Source: RPQK01 sp041946865
GTDB lineage: Bacteria > Acidobacteriota > UBA6911 > RPQK01
Reading direction: 5' to 3'
Length of the DNA stretch: 31,352 nucleotides
NCBI GenBank assembly: GCA_041946865.1
Contig: JBHGBF010000033.1
Location: forward strand, 1-31,352
Part shown: positions 23,973-30,896 of the stretch, one piece after another
How the letters are laid out: each line of letters opens with the position of its first letter
How positions within the stretch are numbered: the stretch's first letter is position 1
Position numbers and translations under genes: made by a program
Notes under the pieces: model-generated
Database searches by the model: none
What the model was told of the DNA's origin: nothing
Seen by the model: the letters and a program-made list of their open reading frames with translations, nothing else

Positions 23973-24941
23973 ATGCTGTTGCTGCTGACTTTTCTGATCT
24001 TCCTGGTGGTACTTGGGCTGACGCTGAGCGGCATCTATTTCTTTTTGGAGGCGCCGGCGGCCAGGAAGCGTTTGCGCATACGACTGGCCGGCATCCGGGA
24101 GGCGTCTCGTACCGCTCACGAGGCGGAGACAGATCTGCTTCGGCAGGAGGTGCTGAGCGGCATCCCGCTTCTGAACCGTTTGCTGGTTGATTTCACACCC
24201 GCTCGGCTGCTCGGTCAGCTGCTCACCCAGGCGGACGTCAGGATCGGCGCGGGGACTTTCCTTCTTCTCAGTATTGCCGTCGGCCTGTTTGTCTTTGTTC
24301 CCGCCGTATTGACGCGCCTGCCCATCTACCTGGCCCTGCTTTTCGGCTTGATGGGGCTTTGCCTGCCCGCCTTCGTGGTGTCCATCATAAGGGCGCGGCG
24401 CTTCGCAAAATTCCTCGAGCAGCTTCCTGATGCTCTGGACTTGCTAGGACGGGCCGTCAGAGCCGGTCACGCCTTCACGACCGGGTTGGAGCTGATCGCA
24501 AGCGAAATGCCTCAGCCGGTCGCTGGGGAGTTTCGTGTCACTTACGATCAGCAGAACCTGGGTCTTCCCTTGCGGGATGCGTTGCAGAACCTGGCCACCC
24601 GAATCCCGCTGCAAGACGTCCGCATCTTCGTTACGGCCCTTCAGATCCAGCGCGAATCGGGCGGCAATCTGGCGGAGATTCTTGACAATCTCGCCTACGT
24701 CATCCGCGAACGCTTCAAACTGCAGCGGCAGATCCGCGTCTACACGGCGGAAAGCCGGGTCTCTCTCTACATCCTGACCATAGCTCCCCCGGTTGTGGCG
24801 GTGCTTTTTGCGTTCGGCAATCCGGAGTACATTCGCCCCCTGATCGATGATCCGCTCGGACAGAAGATGGTGGCGACCGGAGTGATCCTTCAGCTGATCG
24901 GGTATTTCGTCATCCGTCGCATCACGCGCATGAAAGTGTAA
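23973..24941 (+). CDS. tadB: Tad inner-membrane platform protein TadB
   Basis: This 322-residue membrane protein is the first of two T2SF-family platform components that couple the ATPase to pilin assembly. An N-terminal helix is followed by two central helices (about 95-140). A type II secretion F domain carries FLEQLPDALDLLGRAVRAGHAFTTGLELIASEMPQPVAGEF and ALQIQRESGGNLAEILDNLAYVIRERFKL, and C-terminal helices end the protein. The ATG at 23973 follows AAGG and is preferred to earlier in-frame codons that lie inside cpaF. It is followed by tadC after 9 bp. Confidence 0.95.
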   Translation: MLLLLTFLIFLVVLGLTLSGIYFFLEAPAARKRLRIRLAGIREASRTAHEAETDLLRQEVLSGIPLLNRLLVDFTPARLLGQLLTQADVRIGAGTFLLLSIAVGLFVFVPAVLTRLPIYLALLFGLMGLCLPAFVVSIIRARRFAKFLEQLPDALDLLGRAVRAGHAFTTGLELIASEMPQPVAGEFRVTYDQQNLGLPLRDALQNLATRIPLQDVRIFVTALQIQRESGGNLAEILDNLAYVIRERFKLQRQIRVYTAESRVSLYILTIAPPVVAVLFAFGNPEYIRPLIDDPLGQKMVATGVILQLIGYFVIRRITRMKV

Positions 24942-24950
24942 GAGGCGAGC

Positions 24951-25862
24951 ATGAATCTGATCTTATTCGTCGTTATTACGGGCATTCTGGTCTTTTTCGG
25001 AAGCTTCGCAGCTCTTTACGCCCTGTCCATCCGGTCGGTGAAGTTGGCCGGACGAGTCGGGACCGAGCCGTCCCAGGGTCCCAGGGGCCTGCGTCACTAC
25101 CTGCGTAAGACCGAGCAAGTCATCAGGCCGATCGGGGAAATGATCCCGCGGCCTCCCTCGGACATGTCCAAGCTGGAAAAGCGGCTGGTGGAAGCGGGAA
25201 TCCGCAGGAAGGACGGCGTCTATCTGTTTTACGGCAGCCAGGTGAGCCTGGCGGTTGCTCTCATGGTGACCTTTACAATCACCGGACTGCTCGCCTCCAG
25301 TCCGTTGCTTTACCTGGTTCTTTCGGTTTTTCTGGGCGCCGCGCTGCCCGACCTTTGGCTGAAGTGGCAGGGGGCGCGGCGCAAGGACCAGATACAGTTC
25401 GGTCTGCCGGACAGCCTTGATCTCCTGGTTGTCTGCGTGGAAGCCGGTCTCGGCCTCGATCAGGCGCTTATGCGGATCAGCCAGGAAATGCGGGACGCGC
25501 ACCGTGCCCTGAGCGAAGAGCTGCAACTCTACGTGCTCGAAGTCAATGCCGGACGTTCCCGGGCGGCGGCTCTGCGCAATCTCGGGGAGCGATGTGGCGT
25601 CGATGATTTGCGCGCTCTGGCGGCCGTCCTCATCCAGACCGACCGTTTCGGCACCAGTGTGGCCCAGTCACTCCGGGTCTTTTCCGACACGATGAGGAGC
25701 AAACGGCGACAGCGCGCCGAAGAACGGGCGGCCAAGATGGGGGTAAAGATGATCCCGCCCATGGTGCTTTTTGTCTTTCCGTCGATCTTCATTGTCGTGA
25801 TCGGGCCCGCGATTATTGGATTCATAAAGGTCTTGTTGCCTTTTCTCAGGATGGAACAGTAA
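24951..25862 (+). CDS. tadC: Tad inner-membrane platform protein TadC
   Basis: This 303-residue membrane protein pairs with TadB. It has an N-terminal helix, two central helices, and a T2SF domain with FGLPDSLDLLVVCVEAGLGLDQALMRISQEM and LIQTDRFGTSVAQSLRVFSDTMRSKRRQRAEERAAKMGVKMIPPMVLFVFPSIFIVVIGPAI at the C-terminus. AGAGGCGAG lies just before the ATG. The 9-bp spacing to tadB fits coupled translation of the two platform subunits. Confidence 0.95.
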   Translation: MNLILFVVITGILVFFGSFAALYALSIRSVKLAGRVGTEPSQGPRGLRHYLRKTEQVIRPIGEMIPRPPSDMSKLEKRLVEAGIRRKDGVYLFYGSQVSLAVALMVTFTITGLLASSPLLYLVLSVFLGAALPDLWLKWQGARRKDQIQFGLPDSLDLLVVCVEAGLGLDQALMRISQEMRDAHRALSEELQLYVLEVNAGRSRAAALRNLGERCGVDDLRALAAVLIQTDRFGTSVAQSLRVFSDTMRSKRRQRAEERAAKMGVKMIPPMVLFVFPSIFIVVIGPAIIGFIKVLLPFLRMEQ

Positions 25863-25891
25863 AGCTCGACGGGGGTATCGCAGGTGATGTA

Positions 25892-25975
25892 TGGAAGCTC
25901 AAATGTTACTGTTCGTTGGCCTCTTGCTCCTGTTGATGATACTGATCCCTTTCCTTTTGAGGTTGCGGAATTGAG
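25892..25975 (+). CDS. Possible 27-residue single-helix membrane peptide in the Tad locus
   Basis: An ATG at 25892 opens a 27-codon frame ending in TGA at 25973-25975. The peptide has a short polar start (MEAQ), one hydrophobic stretch of about 19 residues made mostly of Leu, and a basic end (RLRN), the profile of a small membrane peptide. AGGTGATG lies just upstream as a plausible ribosome-binding site. The frame sits 29 bp after tadC and 49 bp before the TPR gene. Chance is possible at this length and no family is recognised; confidence rests on composition and ribosome-binding site only. Confidence 0.4.
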
Positions 25976-26024
25976 CTCCGGGACCGGCGATTACCTCCGG
26001 CCCAAGGCGACGATAGGGGGACCG

Positions 26025-27656
26025 ATGCTCAGAATCATTTCAAAACACTGGACGGCCGGCCGAGCGGCGGCGGCCCTGACCCTTGTTCTTCTCCTTACCC
26101 CCAATTGCCGGCAGACCCATCTGGTCCGGTCGCAGAATCCCAGCGCCCGCAACGCATACCGGCCGGCTTCCCCCGGCAACCTGTCTTCCTACATTCGTAC
26201 GGCACTGAGAATCTCTGCCGAAAAAGGTCCCCAGGTCGAGCGGCAACTAAAGCAGGCCCAGGAACAGAACCCCGAGTTAGCCCGGCAGGCGGACGAGTAC
26301 GCCGCCCGTCCGGCGGACCTCGAGTCCGGCCTGCGGCTGGCCGACTCCTATCTGAGAGCAGGCCTTTATTTCCCGGCTTACGAGGTGTATCAGCGCCTCC
26401 GTGCAGCAACTGAGCCGCGGGTGGAAATCGAGCTCGGGCTGGCCGGGATATGGGACCAGTGGCAGGATTATTCGCTCGCGCGGACACACGTAGAATACGC
26501 TCTCGAAATCAACCCGTTATCGTACGAAGCCTGGAAGCTCTTGGGGCGCATCGACCTGCACCGCGGCGATTTCCTGCAAGCAGCGGTCAGTCTCGAAAAA
26601 GCCTTGAGCCTGCAGGCATCGGACGCGTTTCTGCCGGCGAATGCGGGCTACGCTTACCTCCGACTGGGCCGGCTCGAAGAGGCTCAGGTGTACCTCGAGA
26701 AAGCGCTCAGCCTCGACGGAGCCATCGCCGAAGCCCACAATCACCTGGGAATCGTCTTTGCCAGCCGGGGCGACTACGATGCCGCCCTGGCTCATTTTCT
26801 GCAGACCGGCGAGCCCGCGGTCGCTTTAAACAATCTGGGTGCGGTCTGTCTCGAGCAGGGAAAGTGGGAGGAGGCGCGCAAATATCTGCGTGAAGCCCTT
26901 TCCTTGAAGCCCGGCTACGAGAAGGCACTGGCGCATTTGCGCGCCGCGGATGCCTTCGCCTCTGCGGACACCCGCTTAAGCGCCGGCAAGGACTGCCCGG
27001 CTCAGCATGCTGAGCCGCCGAGCGGCGGCGCCGCGTCGGGCGAAGACCTTCCCCCGCCCCACCGTGTAACCGTTTCAATCGCTCCCCGTGTCGCGACGGC
27101 GTCCAGCAGCAGTCAGACTCTCCGGCTGGAGACGGCGCCGGCGGAGACTGGGGCAGTCCCCGCGACCGGGAACATAGTCCTGGGGAAAGGACCGTACCTG
27201 ATAGAGCCCCCGGTTGGGCCAGTCGCTCCGGCCCCGCTGCCGGTCTCAGACGATCAGCTCTACCGCCCACTGCTGCCCGGCCAGATCCGCTCTGTCGTTG
27301 AGCGCCTGACACCACCTCTGCCTTCCCAGGCTCCCGATCGACCCTCCGGGCCGGTCGCCCCGGCTCCCAGCGGGCCAGGAGCAACCCTGAACGTTGCCGC
27401 ACTGCGATGGCAGGAACCATTGCTCGATCTCCATGCCTCGGCACAAACTTCGCTGGACTGGTCGTCCTCCCCGCACTCCGACCAGTCGAGCCGGTTCTAT
27501 GTGCCGTCACTGGTAGACATCCTGCTCACCTGGTTCCTGCCTGCCGGCATGCTTCTGGGCTTGCTCCTGGCCGGCGGAGCCGGGGGAGTGATCAGCATGG
27601 CTGCCATGTTTCTGATGGTCGCCAGCCGGCTGATCATCGCAGCCCCTGCTGCGTGA
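26025..27656 (+). CDS. TPR protein of the Tad locus (TadD-like) with C-terminal membrane helices
   Basis: This 543-residue protein has an N-terminal export signal with a hydrophobic core and Cys28. The TPNC context is a poor lipobox, so lipid attachment is uncertain. TPR repeats cover about residues 155-315 (for example WKLLGRIDLHRGDFLQAAVSLEKAL, AYLRLGRLEEAQVYLEKALSL and LGAVCLEQGKWEEARKYLREAL). A Pro/Ala-rich linker of about 180 residues follows, ending in two hydrophobic helices from about 500 to the end. TadD proteins in other Tad loci are TPR lipoproteins involved in secretin assembly; the linker and C-terminal helices are unusual. The ATG at 26025 follows AGGGGG. A GTG at 25884 in frame is an alternative but would precede the signal peptide with 47 non-signal residues. 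Confidence 0.8.
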   Translation: MLRIISKHWTAGRAAAALTLVLLLTPNCRQTHLVRSQNPSARNAYRPASPGNLSSYIRTALRISAEKGPQVERQLKQAQEQNPELARQADEYAARPADLESGLRLADSYLRAGLYFPAYEVYQRLRAATEPRVEIELGLAGIWDQWQDYSLARTHVEYALEINPLSYEAWKLLGRIDLHRGDFLQAAVSLEKALSLQASDAFLPANAGYAYLRLGRLEEAQVYLEKALSLDGAIAEAHNHLGIVFASRGDYDAALAHFLQTGEPAVALNNLGAVCLEQGKWEEARKYLREALSLKPGYEKALAHLRAADAFASADTRLSAGKDCPAQHAEPPSGGAASGEDLPPPHRVTVSIAPRVATASSSSQTLRLETAPAETGAVPATGNIVLGKGPYLIEPPVGPVAPAPLPVSDDQLYRPLLPGQIRSVVERLTPPLPSQAPDRPSGPVAPAPSGPGATLNVAALRWQEPLLDLHASAQTSLDWSSSPHSDQSSRFYVPSLVDILLTWFLPAGMLLGLLLAGGAGGVISMAAMFLMVASRLIIAAPAA

Positions 27657-29343
27657 GCGGCTCACCTGGGGGCCCGGCTGCAGCACCCTGTGGCTGGGAT
27701 TCGTTTGTCGAGATGGACGGGGAATTGCGCCCAAGATGTTTCCGAGGAGTGGGGTTCACGAGTCGCGTCGTGGCGGCCCAGATTCCGGCCAGCGAGTGCT
27801 CTCGATGAGCCGCCACGGGGAAGATCAGTCGGACAGTGGTTCCTTTCCCCACCTGGCTGTCCAGTTCCACTCGTCCGCGATGGGCCAGCATGACTTGTTT
27901 TACAAGGTAGAGTCCCATGCCGAAGCCCTTCCTCGAAGCGGCATCCTTCCCCCGATAGAATCCGTCGAAAAGCTGGGTCTGCTCTTCCTTCGGAATCCCC
28001 GGGCCCCGGTCCTGGACTTCGATGACGACTTCTTTGCCGGCCTGGTAGAGAGCCACCCCGATGTACTTGGCATCGCCCGAATACTTGCGGGCGTTGTCCA
28101 TCAGATTCAGAACCGCCTGGCCGGCTGCTTCGACGTCAAAGCGGACAGGCGGGAGTTGCTGGGGCAGGGAAACCACCACGTGGAAGCCCCGCAGCCGTAA
28201 GTGCTGCAGATAGCTGCGGATTTTTCTCCCGATGTCCTTCAGCAGGTCTCCCTCGATGAGCCTGTAATGAGCCCGGCCGCGCTCATAGCGGTTCATGGTC
28301 AGCACCCGCTCCAGCATCTGGCCGAGGTTCTGGCTTTCCCTGTTGATGATCCGATAATAAGTGGCGCGGCTGCGCTTGGAGAGGTTTTCGTTCCGCAGAA
28401 GCGTTTCACTGTAAAGCTGGATGATCGTCAGCGGCGTCTTCAAATCGTGCGAGAAGGCGCTGAGGAATTCACCTTTCATTTCGCGGAGATGCAGCTCCCG
28501 GGCCACCCTGCCGACCAGGATCGTGCCGACTGCAATGACGGCCAGGAACAGGAGATTAGCGAAAACCAGGTACAGGATGTTGCGCTTCGACTGTTGAATC
28601 CTGGCGGCGACGTGAGCCGGAGAGATCGTTAGCTGCAGAAAGGGAAAGAGCTTCTGGAGAGGGATCTCAAGCTCATCCGTCCGCCATTGAGATTCATTGC
28701 CTTCTATCCGTAGGTTCGGCAAAACCAGATCTTGCAGGGCGGCGTCGGTCGACTGCGGCAGGAGCGTATCGCGCACCCAGCTCGCGTCAGCTGAGAAGCC
28801 GTAAATCACATTGTCGCTCCCGCTATTCATCCCTGTATAGAAGACCTGGTGGAAGTCGTCCGCAATGCGCAGTGTGTCGGCCCCAATGTTGTCGACCGGA
28901 AACCGGGCAAACCGCGGGCCGGCGATCGATTCGGCAATGAGCGACGCGATGCTCGGCTGGTCCGACCGCGATTCAGGGTAAACCAGGCGCCCGTTCCGAG
29001 TGATGAAAAAATGGCGGGCGATAGGATGCCTGGCGCGCAGGTATCCCTCCAATTGGCGCGGCCTGACTTTATCCGCCCGCACCCCGGATTTTCCATCCTC
29101 GCTGACTGCCAGACGGATCACCGGGTCGGTGAGGCACGCCCTTGCCGATTCCCAGGCGCGGCCGGTTAGCTCTGTCGATAATGCTTGACCAAGTAGTTCG
29201 ATGTTTGAAAGCGATTCCAGGCGTGTCCGCTCGCGGGCAATCGATCCGATGCCCATCGATAAAAGCACCACTGTCAGTACCAGAATGGCCGATATGTAGA
29301 TAAGCATGGCCTTCGGGTACTTACTGCGCTTGAACGGCCTCAT
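27634..29343 (-). CDS. Membrane sensor histidine kinase
   Basis: This 569-residue kinase has TM1 at about residues 12-34, an extracytoplasmic sensor domain of about 220 residues, and TM2 at about 255-278. The HisKA domain carries phospho-acceptor His299 (SAFSHDLKTPLT), and the HATPase domain has N box NLMDNARKYS, G1 DRGPGIP, F box LFDGFYRG and G2 GFGMGLYLVK. A tail of ~55 residues extends beyond the catalytic domain and overlaps the convergent TPR gene by 23 bp. The ATG at 29343 has GAGGGGGG 8 bases upstream; an in-frame ATG at 29367 is possible. No response regulator is adjacent. The sensor region has no recognised domain name. Confidence 0.93.
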   Translation of the reverse strand: MRPFKRSKYPKAMLIYISAILVLTVVLLSMGIGSIARERTRLESLSNIELLGQALSTELTGRAWESARACLTDPVIRLAVSEDGKSGVRADKVRPRQLEGYLRARHPIARHFFITRNGRLVYPESRSDQPSIASLIAESIAGPRFARFPVDNIGADTLRIADDFHQVFYTGMNSGSDNVIYGFSADASWVRDTLLPQSTDAALQDLVLPNLRIEGNESQWRTDELEIPLQKLFPFLQLTISPAHVAARIQQSKRNILYLVFANLLFLAVIAVGTILVGRVARELHLREMKGEFLSAFSHDLKTPLTIIQLYSETLLRNENLSKRSRATYYRIINRESQNLGQMLERVLTMNRYERGRAHYRLIEGDLLKDIGRKIRSYLQHLRLRGFHVVVSLPQQLPPVRFDVEAAGQAVLNLMDNARKYSGDAKYIGVALYQAGKEVVIEVQDRGPGIPKEEQTQLFDGFYRGKDAASRKGFGMGLYLVKQVMLAHRGRVELDSQVGKGTTVRLIFPVAAHREHSLAGIWAATTRLVNPTPRKHLGRNSPSISTNESQPQGAAAGPPGEPLTQQGLR

Positions 29344-29392
29344 ACCACAATCCCCCCTCGGGCTCATTCAGTCGTGTTGAGCACTTGTGTTT

Positions 29393-29414
29393 TTCGACAG
29401 GATGGTGTGTCGAA
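29393..29414. promoter_or_regulatory. Inverted repeat upstream of the sensor kinase gene
   Basis: Perfect arms TTCGACA (29393-29399) and TGTCGAA (29408-29414) are separated by 8 bases and lie 50 bp upstream of the kinase start. The spacing, about 15 bp centre to centre, could fit a dimeric regulator. No matching site was noticed upstream of the response regulator. Confidence 0.35.
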
Positions 29415-29486
29415 GAGTCGTTTACCAGTCTCCCATATTCCGCGGCGGGACTTCCAATTTTCGGCAAGCCGACAACATGACGAAGA

Positions 29487-29507
29487 TGACAAGGTGGCAG
29501 GGTGACA
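29487..29507. repeat. Degenerate octamer repeat (TGACAAGG family), copy 1
   Basis: The 21 bases match positions 30866-30886 at 20 of 21, differing by one A/G. Units are TGACAAGG, TGGCAGGG and TGACA. It lies between the kinase start and the EVE gene end. Confidence 0.65.
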
Positions 29508-29523
29508 TCTGCTGCGGAGCCGT

Positions 29524-29964
29524 TCAGGCTGACGGGGCCGGTCGCTCGGTCAGGCCGGCCAATTCCATGACCGTGTCCCACTGCGCCTCGGTAATCGGTA
29601 GTACTGACAGCCGAGGCAGGCGGACGAGCGGCGATTCCGAGAACGCAGGGTTACCCCTGATGTCGGAGAGAGTGACGGGTCTCGGCAAAGCCTGTTCAGG
29701 CTGCAAGTCCACGACCACGAGCGAACCGCCGCCTCGGCCCTGCTTGGGGTCCGGGTAGGCGCCTGACACCGCTCGCGCTGTCCCCACGACCTGTTTTTCG
29801 TCCCCAGTGTGGTAGACCAGCACCCGGTCACCGGGCTTCATGCTTCGCAGATGCTTCTGAGCAAGATTATTGGTGACGCCGTCCCACACCGTGCGACCCT
29901 CTTGCTCAAGATCGCCAAACGAGTAGACTGACGGTTCCGTCTTAACCAGCCAGAACTGTGACAT
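29524..29964 (-). CDS. EVE-domain protein
   Basis: This 146-residue protein is a single EVE domain: FWLVKTEPSVYSFGDLEQEG at the N-terminus, VWDGVTNNLAQKHLRSMKPGDRVLVYHTGDEKQVVGTARAV in the middle, and a LVVVDLQPEQALPRPVTLSDIR segment. EVE domains share the PUA-like fold with YTH domains and bind modified bases in DNA or RNA. Many stand-alone members are of unknown role. The ATG at 29964 has AAGGAG about 7 bases upstream. It diverges from the amidohydrolase gene. Recognition is firm, function is not. Confidence 0.93.
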   Translation of the reverse strand: MSQFWLVKTEPSVYSFGDLEQEGRTVWDGVTNNLAQKHLRSMKPGDRVLVYHTGDEKQVVGTARAVSGAYPDPKQGRGGGSLVVVDLQPEQALPRPVTLSDIRGNPAFSESPLVRLPRLSVLPITEAQWDTVMELAGLTERPAPSA

Positions 29965-30000
29965 GACTGCTCCTTTTGCCTGGAGGGCAGCCGCTCAAGC

Positions 30001-30020
30001 GCAGATGCCGGCAGATGCCG
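30001..30020. repeat. 10-bp direct tandem repeat in a divergent promoter region
   Basis: GCAGATGCCG occurs twice in tandem, directly upstream of the predicted amidohydrolase promoter. It could be a binding site or a simple duplication. Confidence 0.5.
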
Positions 30021-30022
30021 GT

Positions 30023-30049
30023 TTGTTAAGGTATTTTGGTTCATATTAT
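30023..30049 (+). promoter_or_regulatory. Possible promoter of the amidohydrolase gene
   Basis: TTGTTA (30023-30028) and TATTAT (30044-30049) are each near consensus but separated by only 15 bp. The region is locally AT-rich, unlike the rest of the window. The start codon lies 25 bp after the -10. Confidence 0.35.
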
Positions 30050-30074
30050 CATTTGTCCCGCGAGGAAGGGTGTG

Positions 30075-30860
30075 GTGATCGATTTTCATGTCCATTGCTT
30101 CCCTGATGCACTGGCTGCCAAGGCCCTGGAAGTGCTTTCGAAAACGAGCGGGATTGCTCCCTGTACCGATGGAACCGTCCGTGCCCTGAAGGAGTCAATG
30201 GAGCGGGCGGAAATCACCCGCGCGGTCCTTCAGCCGATCGCCACAAAACCCGCGCAGACCCAAACCGTCAACACCTGGGCCGCCGGTGTGCAGGACGACC
30301 GGATTCTGGCTTTCGGGACCCTGCATCCGCAGCTCGCCAGTTGGAAAGAAGAAGCGCAACGCATCAAGTCGCTCGGTCTGAAGGGAGTCAAGTTTCATCC
30401 CGATTACCAGGGCTTCTTCGTGGACGACGAGGCCATGATGGCGATCTACGAGCAGCTCGCGCAGCTCGACCTGATCATTCTCTTCCATGCCGGGATCGAC
30501 ATCGCACTCCCGCCGCCTTGCCACTGCCCGCCCGACCGCCTGGCCAGAGTAGTGAAAAGGCTCGCAGGCGCCCGGCTGGTAGCCGCTCACATGGGCGGTT
30601 TCCGCTGCTGGAACCAGGTGGAAGAGCATCTGGTCGGCCTGGACCTTTTCTTTGACACCTCCTACGGACTTGGTCACCTGGACACAGACCAGTTCGTCCG
30701 CATTCTGCAACGCCACGGCGTGAAACGCTGTCTTTTCGCTACTGACTCACCTTGGGCCGACCAGGAGGAGGAAATCGCTAAGATCGAACGGCTCATGCTG
30801 GCTCCCGGAGACCGTCAGGCTCTCATGGAAGGCAATGCCAGGCGCCTCCTACAGCTGTGA
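30075..30860 (+). CDS. Amidohydrolase-family metal-dependent hydrolase
   Basis: This 261-residue cytoplasmic TIM-barrel protein is of the amidohydrolase-2 (ACMSD-like) type. Metal and catalytic motifs are IDFHVHCFPD at the N-terminus (His5, His7), KFHPDYQG, LFHAG, AAHMGG and FATDSPW, in the order expected. Substrate is not predictable; relatives include decarboxylases and hydrolases. The GTG at 30075 was chosen because AGGAAGG lies 5 bases upstream and it places the HxH motif at residues 5-7; GTG at 30072 is almost equivalent. Its stop codon is the first unit of the octamer repeat array. Confidence 0.88.
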   Translation: MIDFHVHCFPDALAAKALEVLSKTSGIAPCTDGTVRALKESMERAEITRAVLQPIATKPAQTQTVNTWAAGVQDDRILAFGTLHPQLASWKEEAQRIKSLGLKGVKFHPDYQGFFVDDEAMMAIYEQLAQLDLIILFHAGIDIALPPPCHCPPDRLARVVKRLAGARLVAAHMGGFRCWNQVEEHLVGLDLFFDTSYGLGHLDTDQFVRILQRHGVKRCLFATDSPWADQEEEIAKIERLMLAPGDRQALMEGNARRLLQL

Positions 30861-30895
30861 CAAGGTGACAAGGTGACAGGGTGACAAGGTGAGGG
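30858..30895. repeat. Octamer tandem array (TGACAAGG family), copy 2
   Basis: Four successive octamers TGACAAGG, TGACAAGG, TGACAGGG and TGACAAGG are followed by TGAGGG. The first three bases of the array are the amidohydrolase stop codon, and the array ends just before the ATG of the IVS/S23 pseudogene. A related copy lies at 29487-29507. Confidence 0.85.
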
Positions 30896-30896
30896 T

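Noticed and set aside
25884..26024. GTG start 47 codons upstream of the TPR protein
   Set aside because: It would place 47 residues before the export signal; the ATG at 26025 has its own AGGGGG site.
26707..27510. 267-codon minus-strand frame opposite the TPR gene
   Set aside because: Its composition (Arg, Gly, Pro, Ser) and lack of any domain mark it as a shadow of the TPR gene.
192..29476. Shared 15-mer CGGCAAGCCGACAAC in maf and near 29462
   Set aside because: It is short, one copy is inside conserved maf coding sequence, and flanks do not match; chance is sufficient.
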